Source: Chloroflexota bacterium
GTDB lineage: Bacteria > Chloroflexota > Limnocylindria > QHBO01
Length of the DNA: 21,438 nucleotides
Assembly: GCA_013694795.1 (NCBI GenBank)
Contig: JACDBS010000011.1
Span: 1-21,438, forward strand
Direction of reading: 5' to 3'
Of the stretch, positions 6,885 through 13,553 are shown one piece after another. The translations under genes and the position numbers were made by a program. The notes under the pieces are model-generated. The model was given only the letters and a program-made list of their open reading frames with translations. It ran no database searches and was not told the DNA's origin. The stretch's first letter is position 1; each line of letters begins with the position of its first letter.

Positions 6885-7760
6885 ATGACGACCATCATCA
6901 CTGCGCTCCTGTTCGCTTCGCTCGCGGTCCTCGTGAGCACAGTCGCCGCCGGCCTTGGCGCGATGCTGCTGGGCACCGCGCGCGCGCCGTCGCCCCAGCT
7001 CAGCGGCGGAGGCGAGGCCGATGCTCCCGAGCCCGGCCTCCGGCTTCGACCTCTGCTCATCGCCGGCGTTGGGCTCGCGTGCGCGCTACTTGCGCTATCC
7101 GTCGTCATTCGGATGGTCGTGGTGGGCCATGCGCCGTGGTCGAACCTTCACGAGTTCAGCGTCGCATTCGCCGCGGCGCTGCTGGGTACGTACCTCGTCC
7201 TGGCGCGCGCCCATCGCATCGCCGGGCTGGCACCCCTGGTGGCGCTGCTGGCGGTAGGCCTGGTCGCCTTCGCCATGAGTCTCGACGATCGGGTGGATCC
7301 TCTGGTCCCGGCCCTCCAGCAACCGCTGCTGCTCACGATCCATGTGGGCAGCGCCGTTGTGGCCTACGCGGTGGCCGGCGTCGCATTCGTCGCCGCCGCG
7401 GCCGAGATCGGCCAGCGATCGGCACGGGACCGCATCGGCGTCCTGCCCTCCGCCGCGACCGCGCGCGTGGTCGGCCACCGGGCCGTCCTCATCGCCTTTC
7501 CCATCCTGACCATCGCCATCGCCCTCGGATCGGTGTGGGCAAACCTGGCCTGGCGCTCGTACTGGAGCAACGACCCGAAGGAGCTGGCCGCGGCCGCCAC
7601 CTGGCTCGTCTTCGGCGCCTACCTGCACGTTGCCGGACGGCGTGACCGATGGGAGCGCCTCGCACCCTGGCTCATCGTCCTCGGTTTCGCCGGCGTGCTG
7701 TTCACCTACATCGGCGCCGGGCTCTTCTTCATCGGCGAGCACAGCTATGCGGCACCGTGA
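6885..7760 (+). CDS. Cytochrome c assembly protein, CcsA/ResC (CcmC/CcmF-like) family
   Basis: This 291-residue polytopic membrane protein of the haem-handling family works in c-type cytochrome maturation. It has about eight transmembrane segments. Family marks are WSNLHEF at 85-91, a His in LTIHVGSAVVAYA (H153), the tryptophan-rich region VWANLAWRSYWSNDPKE (217-233), H248 and the C-terminal FTYIGAGLFFIGEHSYA. The usual core WGxYWxWDPKE reads WRSYWSNDPKE, so the second Trp before Asp is Asn and the Gly after the first Trp is Arg; this may weaken or alter haem presentation. Candidate haem-ligand histidines (H89, H153, H248) are present. No partner CcsB/ResB is in the window. The ATG at 6885 lacks a clear ribosome site. 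The gene sits between the zinc-ribbon and YjbQ genes in an apparent operon. Confidence 0.85.
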   Translation: MTTIITALLFASLAVLVSTVAAGLGAMLLGTARAPSPQLSGGGEADAPEPGLRLRPLLIAGVGLACALLALSVVIRMVVVGHAPWSNLHEFSVAFAAALLGTYLVLARAHRIAGLAPLVALLAVGLVAFAMSLDDRVDPLVPALQQPLLLTIHVGSAVVAYAVAGVAFVAAAAEIGQRSARDRIGVLPSAATARVVGHRAVLIAFPILTIAIALGSVWANLAWRSYWSNDPKELAAAATWLVFGAYLHVAGRRDRWERLAPWLIVLGFAGVLFTYIGAGLFFIGEHSYAAP

Positions 7761-7765
7761 GACCG

Positions 7766-8176
7766 ATGAAACACCGTGAGATCAGCGTCGACTCGGGGCG
7801 ACATCCGGGCGTGTTCGACCTGACCGATGCCTGCGCAGCCTTCCTCGCCGATGTCGACGCCTCGGACGGCCTCCTGACGGTCTTCGTGCCTCACGCCACG
7901 GCGGGCGTGGTCGTCGTTGAGCTGGGCGCGGGATCGGATGCCGATCTCCTCGACGCCCTGGATCGCCTCCTGCCGCGCGACGACCGATGGCGCCATCGCC
8001 ATGGTTCGCCGGGCCACGGCGCCGACCATGTTCTGCCGCTCCTGGTTCCGCCGTCTCTCACCGTGCCGGTCGTCGCAGGCCGCATGACGCTCGGGACGTG
8101 GCAGTCAATCGCGCTACTCGATCCGAACAGGGACAACCCGCAGCGGACCGTCCAGCTCTCGTTCCTGGCCGGCTGA
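7766..8176 (+). CDS. YjbQ/UPF0047 family protein
   Basis: This 136-residue single-domain cytosolic protein of the YjbQ (UPF0047) family has been linked to weak thiamin-phosphate-synthase-like activity, but its cellular role is unclear. Landmarks are the N-terminal VFVPHATAGVVVVE (usual form HTTAAxxxNE), a central HGSPGHGADH region (usual GNADAH) and the conserved PVxxGRMTLGTWQSI block before the final strand. Length is typical. The ATG at 7766 begins five bases after the CcsA-like stop, so the genes are almost certainly co-transcribed. It converges with the DUF255 gene, with only 15 bases between stops and no hairpin there. The asparagine and acidic positions of the central motif are changed relative to the common form. 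Confidence 0.85.
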   Translation: MKHREISVDSGRHPGVFDLTDACAAFLADVDASDGLLTVFVPHATAGVVVVELGAGSDADLLDALDRLLPRDDRWRHRHGSPGHGADHVLPLLVPPSLTVPVVAGRMTLGTWQSIALLDPNRDNPQRTVQLSFLAG

Positions 8177-8191
8177 GGGAGCCAGAACCGG

Positions 8192-10279
8192 TCACTCGGC
8201 TGGAGAGTGAACGGCGGGCTCGGCGCTGGCGCCGAGCGCCCGAACCTGGTCGGCCAGCCGTGACGGATCCGCAGTGGGATCGTCGCACGAGTACCCGCGG
8301 CAGGCGTAGGCCGTGGCTCGACCGCCACGCGCCACCTTTCCGGCGTAGAGGGGCCATTCCCCGTGCTCGTCCCCCGGTGCGACCGAAGTGAGCACCAGGT
8401 CAGGCGCGTACGCCCCTGTCGCTGCCTCGCGCAATGGCCGCCCGTCCGCGTGGTCGTCGGCCGCGACGACGACGTCGATCTGCTCGCCCAGCATTCGGTC
8501 GGCGGCACACAGCATGCGGCCGAACGCGTTTGGCTGACGCTCGAGCGCCGGGGCGACGGCCCTCAGGATCGAGCGCGCGCGACGGTCGAAATCCTCGTCG
8601 CCGGTGAGCAGTGCCAGCCGTTGGAGGACATCGGCGCCGAGGCTGTTCGCGGACGGCGTCGCGTTGTCCACCAGGCCGCGCGGGCGAGCCACCGTACGGT
8701 CGTGCTCGTGTGAGATGTCGACGAACGTGCCAGCCTCGTCATCCCAGAAGTCGCGCAGCGCGGTCTGCACCAGCCGGCGCGCGAGGTGCAATGGCTCGGC
8801 GCTCCCGAGGGCGGCATGGGCGCCGATGAGGCCGTCGGCCACGGCGAGGTAGTCCTCCGCGAAGGCCGGCGTGTGCGCGCGGCCGCCGCGAGCGGTCCGC
8901 CACAGACGATCGCCGTCGCGCAGCAATCGCCTTGAAATGAATGCCACCAGCTCGCGTGTCGCGTCCGCATACAGCGGTTCGCGCAGCACCAGGGCCGCGT
9001 GGGCCAGACCACGCAGCGCGAGGCCGTTCCAGGCCGCCAGTTGCTTGTCATCGGTCGCCGGGCGGACGCGCATGGCTCGCACCGCCAGCAGCGCGGCTCG
9101 AGCCTGTCGGACCAGCTCCTCCGGCACTTCCGCTGCGCGGGGTCGGTGGAGGATGTTCGTTCCGTCCCAGTTGCCGTCGGGGATAAGCCCCCAATAGCCC
9201 GCGAGTGAGCGGCGCTGATCATCATCGAGACCTGCATCGGTGAGGACGGACATGAACTCGTCAAGAGACCAGACATAGAAGCGACCCTCGACGCCCTCGC
9301 TGTCGGCGTCGAGCGCCGACGCGAAGCCGCCCTGGTTCGTGCGAAGCTCGGTCAGCATGAAGTCGAGCGTCTCGCGCGCGACGCTTGCAAAGCGCTCGTT
9401 GCCGGTGGCGCGGTAGCCCTCGAGGTAGGCGTGTGCCAACAGCGAGTTGTCGTACAGCATCTTCTCGAAGTGCGGCACCAGCCAGTGCGCATCGGTGCTG
9501 TAGCGCGCGAATCCGCCGCCGAGCTGGTCGTTGATGCCGCCATCTGCCATTGCGTCGAGCGTCCGCGTGACCATGGCGAGCGTCGCGGGATCGCGGCTGC
9601 GTCGCCATGAGCGCAGGAGGAACTCGAGCGTCATCGGCGCCGGGAACTTCGGCGCGCCACCGAAGCCGCCGTGCGCCGGGTCGAAGCTGGTCCCGATGCT
9701 CGCGGCCGCAACCTCGAGCTGTCCACGCTCGACGTCGCGATCGCCCGCCGGCACGGCGAGCTGCGCCTGGAGGTGACCGGCCAGCATGCCGGCCTGCTGC
9801 TCGACCTCGTCCCGGCGTGTGCGGTAAGCATCGGCGACCGATGCCAGCACCCGCGGGAAGCCGGCCATGCCGTGGCGGTCCTCGGGCGGGAAGTAGGTGC
9901 CGCCGAAGAACGGGCGCAGGTCCGGCGTGAGGAAGACACTCATCGGCCACCCGCCGGAGCCGGTCATGGCCTGAACCGCGGCCATGTACACGTCGTCCAG
10001 GTCAGGACGCTCCTCGCGGTCCACCTTGATCGAGACGAAATACTGGTTCATGAGCGCCGCGATCTCGGGATTTTCGAAGCTCTCGCGCTCCATGACGTGG
10101 CACCAATGACAGGCGGCGTAGCCGATCGACAGAAAGATCGGCCGATCCTCCGCGCGCGCCCTTTCGAGCGCCTCGGCGCCCCACGGGTGCCAGTCGACCG
10201 GGTTGTGGGCATGCTGGAGCAGATACGGGCTCGTTTCGTCGATCAAACGGTTCGTGTGCCCCGACGCCTGTTCTGTCAT
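8192..10279 (-). CDS. DUF255 thioredoxin-fold protein (YyaL/SPATA20 family)
   Basis: This 695-residue cytosolic protein has the full architecture of the YyaL/spermatogenesis-associated protein 20 family. An N-terminal thioredoxin-like domain (about residues 8-170) opens with the family block around SPYLLQHAHNPVDW and carries the redox pair CHWC (C57, C60), followed by GGWPMSVFLTPD and the GGTYFPPED segment. The rest is an alpha/alpha six-hairpin toroid resembling sugar epimerases and glycosidases. All landmarks are intact and the length is usual. The molecular function of the family is not established; disulfide chemistry on a carbohydrate-linked substrate is often suggested. The ATG at 10279 faces a small plus-strand open frame starting at 10316. 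There is no clear ribosome site. Confidence 0.92.
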   Translation of the reverse strand: MTEQASGHTNRLIDETSPYLLQHAHNPVDWHPWGAEALERARAEDRPIFLSIGYAACHWCHVMERESFENPEIAALMNQYFVSIKVDREERPDLDDVYMAAVQAMTGSGGWPMSVFLTPDLRPFFGGTYFPPEDRHGMAGFPRVLASVADAYRTRRDEVEQQAGMLAGHLQAQLAVPAGDRDVERGQLEVAAASIGTSFDPAHGGFGGAPKFPAPMTLEFLLRSWRRSRDPATLAMVTRTLDAMADGGINDQLGGGFARYSTDAHWLVPHFEKMLYDNSLLAHAYLEGYRATGNERFASVARETLDFMLTELRTNQGGFASALDADSEGVEGRFYVWSLDEFMSVLTDAGLDDDQRRSLAGYWGLIPDGNWDGTNILHRPRAAEVPEELVRQARAALLAVRAMRVRPATDDKQLAAWNGLALRGLAHAALVLREPLYADATRELVAFISRRLLRDGDRLWRTARGGRAHTPAFAEDYLAVADGLIGAHAALGSAEPLHLARRLVQTALRDFWDDEAGTFVDISHEHDRTVARPRGLVDNATPSANSLGADVLQRLALLTGDEDFDRRARSILRAVAPALERQPNAFGRMLCAADRMLGEQIDVVVAADDHADGRPLREAATGAYAPDLVLTSVAPGDEHGEWPLYAGKVARGGRATAYACRGYSCDDPTADPSRLADQVRALGASAEPAVHSPAE

Positions 10280-10303
10280 AAGACCCAGTCTCGCAGGTCG
10301 CGC

Positions 10304-10309
10304 TACGAT
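10304..10309 (+). promoter_or_regulatory. Candidate -10 hexamer ahead of a 31-residue open frame
   Basis: TACGAT (four of six consensus bases) ends six bases before the ATG at 10316, matching the leaderless spacing seen at other starts in this window. No -35 is evident. It lies in the 36-base space between divergent start codons. Confidence 0.3.
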
Positions 10310-10315
10310 GCGACG

Positions 10316-10411
10316 ATGACCGATGGAGAGCCGTTCTGGATCCTGTTCCGGGTCCCGGCGCCGACGCCCGATGGGCGGAGCGCGCCGATGGGGCTGCTGC
10401 CGCTCGGCTGA
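10316..10411 (+). CDS. Candidate 31-residue microprotein
   Basis: This short open frame lies in the 135-base gap between the DUF255 and exporter genes. Codons show the expected bias of a high-GC gene: 28 of 31 third positions are G or C, against about 23 at first and 18 at second positions. The product starts MTDGEPFWILFRVP, continues with Pro/Gly-rich sequence and ends GLLPLG; it has no transmembrane helix, cysteines or known motif. It starts 36 bases from the divergent DUF255 ATG, six bases after TACGAT, and ends four bases before the convergent exporter stop, filling the gap almost exactly. I do not recognise it, and chance cannot be excluded at this length. Confidence 0.4.
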   Translation: MTDGEPFWILFRVPAPTPDGRSAPMGLLPLG

Positions 10412-10414
10412 GGC

Positions 10415-12328
10415 TCACCCATCCGCGAACTGCTCGGACGAGAGCTTGGCGTAGAGCCCTTCCTGACCGATGAGTTCGGCGTGGGTGCCGCGCTCGACGA
10501 TCCGCCCCCGCGACATGACGAGAATCTGATCTGCACGCAGGATGGTGCTCAGGCGGTGGGCGATGGCAATGGTGGTGCGGCCTTCCATGAGCCGCTGGAG
10601 CGCGGCCTGGATGAGACGTTCGCTGACGGTGTCCAGCGCGGAGGTGGCCTCATCCAGGATGAGGATGCGCGGGTCCTTGAGTAGCACCCGGGCGATCGCC
10701 ACTCGCTGCTTCTCGCCGCCCGACAGCTTGTAGCCCCGCTCCCCCACCACGGTGTCGTAGCCGTCGGGCAGCTCGAGAATGCGCTCGTACATTGCCGCTG
10801 CGCGCGTCGCCTCGTCGATCTCCTCCATGGTGGCGTCAGGCCTGGCGTAGCGCAGGTTGGCGAGGATGGTGTCGTGGAACAGGTACGTCTCCTGCGTCAC
10901 GAAGCCGATGATCTGCCCCAGGGATGCCAGCCTGATGCCACGCACGTCCACCCCTCCGATCGACACGGCCCCGCGGTCGACGTCATAGAGCCGCGGGATG
11001 AGGTAGGTCGAGGTCGTCTTGCCGCTCCCGGAGGGGCCAACCAGGGCCACCAACTGACCAGGCTCCGCGGTGAAGGAGATATTCGAAAGTGCGAAGGGCT
11101 GAACGGCCGTCGGCACCGCGCGACCCTCCGCCTCCGCCTCCGCGGCCTCCGCCGCGACGGCGACCTGGGCTTCGGCCACCGGGTAGCGGAAGGAGACCGA
11201 ATCGAAGCGGACCTCCGCCCGCATCATGGCCGGCGAGAGCGAGACCGCGTCGGGCGCATCGGTGATCTCATGGTCCATCTCCAGGTATTCGAAGATGCGA
11301 TCGAACAGTGCGAGGGCGCCCTGGATCTCGACCTGCACGTTGAGGAGCTGACCGAGCGGGAAGAAGAGGCGGGACTGGAGCGTGGTGAAGGCCACGATCG
11401 TCCCGATCGAAACGTTCGTATCGCCACCGATGATGAGCGACCCGGCCAGCAGGTACACGAAGGCCGGCATGATGGAAAAGAACGTCCCGATCAGGGCGAA
11501 GAACCAACGGCCGATCATCTGGCCGCGCACCTGGAGGTCGCCCAGGCGCTGGGACTCGGCCCGGAAGCGCTCGATGCTCGCCTCCTGCTGACCGAAGGTC
11601 TTGGAGAGCAGGATGCCCGAAACGCTGAGCGACTCCTCGGTGATGGCGCTCATCTCGGCCATCGAGCGCTGGGTCAGGGTGCTCACTTCGCGGCGCACCT
11701 TTCCCACGCGGTAGGTGATGTAGGCGAAGAAGGGCAGCAATCCCAGGCTCAGCAGCGTGAGGCGCCAGTCGAGGATCCACATCGCGATGACCGTCGTCGC
11801 CACGGTCGCGAAGTTCGACAGCAGTGACGCTGCCGTATCGGTCACCACCGACTGCACGCCGCCGACATCGTTGCTGATGCGGCTCTGGATCTCGCCGGTG
11901 CGCGTCTCGGTAAAGAACCGCAGCGGCATCCACTGGAGGTGGCGGTAGAGCGCCAGGCGCAGGTCGTTCATGACCCGCTGCCCCACCACGTTCGACAGGT
12001 AGCTCTGCCAGACGCCGATGGCGCTGGTGACGATCGGTAGCACGATCATGAGCCCGGCCTGGAGGTAGAGGAGCCCCAGGTCCTGCGGGCCGGTCAGGTT
12101 GTCGATGATGAGCTTGAGCAGGATCGGGTTGACGACGCCCACGCTGACGCTGACGAGGATCAGCACGGAGATCACGGCCAGCCGAACCCGATACGGCCCG
12201 AAGAAGCCGGCGATGAGGCGCACCGTCTTGCGCGCCGTCCCCGGACGCCGGGTCAGGTCCGGCTCCGATCCTCCGAATGCGCCTCCCCAGCCGCCGCGAC
12301 CGCCCCCGCCGCCGCCGCGCCGCGTCAT
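10415..12328 (-). CDS. ABC exporter half-transporter (multidrug/lipid type, TMD-NBD)
   Basis: This 637-residue half-transporter acts as a dimer. Six transmembrane helices (about 45-330) precede the nucleotide-binding domain: A-loop aromatic in FRYP (380-383), Walker A GPSGSGKT (431-438), Q-loop Q479, signature LSGGE (535-539), Walker B ILILDE (555-560), D-loop SALD and switch His591. All catalytic residues are intact, so a homodimer would be active. Two oddities are a glycine-rich basic N-terminus (residues 5-20) and an Ala/Glu-rich insertion of about 25 residues (385-410) between the first two strands of the ATPase domain. The ATG overlaps the deacetylase stop (ATGA), so the two genes are translationally coupled. 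The substrate is unknown; coupling to a sugar/amide deacetylase suggests a glycoconjugate or drug-like compound. Confidence 0.93.
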   Translation of the reverse strand: MTRRGGGGGGRGGWGGAFGGSEPDLTRRPGTARKTVRLIAGFFGPYRVRLAVISVLILVSVSVGVVNPILLKLIIDNLTGPQDLGLLYLQAGLMIVLPIVTSAIGVWQSYLSNVVGQRVMNDLRLALYRHLQWMPLRFFTETRTGEIQSRISNDVGGVQSVVTDTAASLLSNFATVATTVIAMWILDWRLTLLSLGLLPFFAYITYRVGKVRREVSTLTQRSMAEMSAITEESLSVSGILLSKTFGQQEASIERFRAESQRLGDLQVRGQMIGRWFFALIGTFFSIMPAFVYLLAGSLIIGGDTNVSIGTIVAFTTLQSRLFFPLGQLLNVQVEIQGALALFDRIFEYLEMDHEITDAPDAVSLSPAMMRAEVRFDSVSFRYPVAEAQVAVAAEAAEAEAEGRAVPTAVQPFALSNISFTAEPGQLVALVGPSGSGKTTSTYLIPRLYDVDRGAVSIGGVDVRGIRLASLGQIIGFVTQETYLFHDTILANLRYARPDATMEEIDEATRAAAMYERILELPDGYDTVVGERGYKLSGGEKQRVAIARVLLKDPRILILDEATSALDTVSERLIQAALQRLMEGRTTIAIAHRLSTILRADQILVMSRGRIVERGTHAELIGQEGLYAKLSSEQFADG

Positions 12329-13053
12329 TCGAGAATGATGGACGCGAACGCCTGCGCCAGGCCGATCCCCTGCGGCTCGCCCACGATGCGCGCTCGCTCG
12401 CGCATCCGCTCCTCAACGCTTGCCGGATCAACCTGGCTGACATGCGCCAGGATGGATCGCAGACCGATCTCGAAGGTCTCGGCAACGTCGACCCACAGGT
12501 TCGGCTCCTCGACCCCGGTAAGAAGCACCTGCCGCACCTTCCATGGCTCCAGCTTCTCGTCGCGCCACAGCTCGGGGAAGTTCAGGTGATCGCGCGCCGC
12601 CGGATAGACCGATGCGAGCGTCGCCTCGCCGGTGGCAAGGTGGTCCGGGTGACCGATGAACGGGTTGTGATCCAGCCGACGCTGTGGATTCTGAGTGATG
12701 ACCATGTCCGGCCGGAAGCGGCGAATCTGGCGCGTGATGTCGCGGCGAAGCTCGAGCGACGGGGTGAGGTAGCCATCGGGGTAGCCGAGGTGCACGATCT
12801 CGCTCACGCCCAGGAGGTCGGCGGCAGCACGCTGCTCGGCCATGCGCGTCGTCGACAGTTGCTCGGGCGTCACCTCGAGATCCTCGGTGCCCTTGCTGCC
12901 ATCGGTGGTGACCACGTAGTCGACCCGCGCGCCGGCCGCGCTGAGGTGCGCGATCGTCGGGCCCGCCCCGAACTCACCGTCATCGGGATGACTGATGACC
13001 ACCAGCACCCGCTCGAGAGGGCTGATCAGCTCATGGCGTTCGAGTGGGCTCAC
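12325..13053 (-). CDS. PIG-L/LmbE-family zinc deacetylase, canonical motifs
   Basis: This 242-residue protein has intact PIG-L signatures: SHPDDGE at 21-27 (zinc ligands H22 and D25, catalytic base D24) and GHPDH at 134-138 (catalytic H135, zinc ligand H138). It probably removes an acetyl or similar acyl group from an amino sugar or related amide. The start is the GTG at 13053, six bases after the -10-like TAGCAT. The first fifteen residues contain the five-residue sequence SPLER twice, a tandem near-repeat in the DNA, and might be dispensable. It overlaps the exporter start by four bases and is divergent from the CsoR gene with 73 bases between start codons. The true substrate cannot be told from sequence. 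Confidence 0.88.
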   Translation of the reverse strand: MSPLERHELISPLERVLVVISHPDDGEFGAGPTIAHLSAAGARVDYVVTTDGSKGTEDLEVTPEQLSTTRMAEQRAAADLLGVSEIVHLGYPDGYLTPSLELRRDITRQIRRFRPDMVITQNPQRRLDHNPFIGHPDHLATGEATLASVYPAARDHLNFPELWRDEKLEPWKVRQVLLTGVEEPNLWVDVAETFEIGLRSILAHVSQVDPASVEERMRERARIVGEPQGIGLAQAFASIILE

Positions 13054-13059
13054 CGGCCC

Positions 13060-13065
13060 ATGCTA
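13060..13065 (-). promoter_or_regulatory. Candidate -10 hexamer of the deacetylase-exporter operon
   Basis: TAGCAT on the minus strand ends six bases before the GTG at 13053, again the leaderless spacing. Its expected -35 position (about 13083-13088) abuts the -35 of the divergent CsoR promoter, so polymerase binding in the two directions could interfere. No good -35 match is seen. Confidence 0.35.
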
Positions 13066-13087
13066 GCGGAGATGTGATTCGAGCTGA

Positions 13088-13116
13088 TTGACGGCCCCAA
13101 AGCCGCCCAGCATACT
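13088..13116 (+). promoter_or_regulatory. Predicted promoter of the CsoR gene
   Basis: TTGACG (13088-13093, five of six consensus) is followed by exactly 17 bases and CATACT (13111-13116, four of six). Predicted transcription start is about 13122-13124, only a few bases before the ATG at 13127, so the mRNA would be nearly leaderless. It excludes the alternative TTG start at 13088, which is the -35 itself. Confidence 0.65.
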
Positions 13117-13129
13117 GCCCGGCAGTATG
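13111..13129. promoter_or_regulatory. CsoR/RcnR-type operator palindrome
   Basis: CATACTGCC-C-GGCAGTATG is a perfect 9-bp inverted repeat around one base. Its core is TACT-N7-AGTA, the half-site spacing of the well-studied RcnR operator (TACT, six G, one base, AGTA). It covers the -10, the predicted transcription start and the ATG itself, an ideal place for autorepression by the CsoR protein encoded immediately downstream. Recognition by this protein is inferred. Confidence 0.6.
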
Positions 13130-13456
13130 ACGATCGAGGCCGACTCCACCCATTTCCGCCACTCGTATACGCGGGACAAGCGCGACCTCGTCACGCGGCT
13201 GCGTCGCATCGAGGGTCAGGCCCGTGGCATCGCCCGACTCATCGACGAGGAGGCCTACTGCCTCGACGTGCTTCAGCAGGTGGAGGCAATGACTGCGGCG
13301 GCAGACCACGTGGCGCTGCTTCTTCTCGAGGACCACATCTCAGGCTGCCTGGCCCATGCGATCGAGACGGGACAGGGCCAGCCGTACGTCGACGAGGTGA
13401 TGACCGTGGTGCGGCGTGCCATGGGTCGTCGCGGCCCGCGCAAGTCATCCCCGTGA
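13127..13456 (+). CDS. csoR: CsoR-family copper-type metal-sensing repressor
   Basis: This 109-residue all-helical DUF156 protein is expected to repress its own promoter and be released on binding Cu(I). The core is RLRRIEGQARGIARLI at residues 24-39. Metal ligands C45, H70 and C74 have exactly the spacing of C36, H61 and C65 in Mycobacterium tuberculosis CsoR. The second-shell Tyr and Glu of that protein (Y35, E81) are also matched by Y44 and E90. This favours copper over nickel (RcnR) or formaldehyde (FrmR). The ATG at 13127 is the last three bases of the operator palindrome. No copper ATPase or chaperone gene is nearby, so it may act at distant sites or on the divergent deacetylase-exporter operon. 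The tail is short and basic. Confidence 0.9.
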   Translation: MTIEADSTHFRHSYTRDKRDLVTRLRRIEGQARGIARLIDEEAYCLDVLQQVEAMTAAADHVALLLLEDHISGCLAHAIETGQGQPYVDEVMTVVRRAMGRRGPRKSSP

Positions 13457-13459
13457 CGG

Positions 13460-13510
13460 CGGCGCGAGAACGGGAGTGCCGCAGGGGGGAACCACGGCAC
13501 TCCCGCGCCG
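13460..13510. terminator. Strong hairpin between convergent genes
   Basis: CGGGAGTGCCG (13471-13481) pairs perfectly with 13495-13505 over a 13-base loop. The stem can extend with CGGCG (13460-13464) to CGCCG (13506-13510) past a six-base bulge. It lies just after the CsoR stop and before the methyltransferase-like stop, and likely ends transcription from both sides, although no T-run follows. Confidence 0.55.
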
Positions 13511-13520
13511 AGTCTAATCG

Positions 13521-13553
13521 TCGCCCGTAGGGCGAGCAAGCAAAGAATCCTTC
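13521..13553. terminator. Second and third small hairpins in the convergent gap
   Basis: TCGCCC-GTA-GGGCGA (13521-13535) is a tight perfect hairpin, and AAGAA-TCC-TTCTT follows around 13543-13555, touching the TAA of the large minus-strand gene. With the larger hairpin upstream they make the 97-base gap unusually structured. Terminator function is plausible but unproven. Confidence 0.35.

Noticed and set aside
13088..13126. Upstream TTG start that would add 13 residues to CsoR
   Set aside because: The TTG is the -35 hexamer of a well-spaced promoter, and the extra residues do not belong to the CsoR fold.
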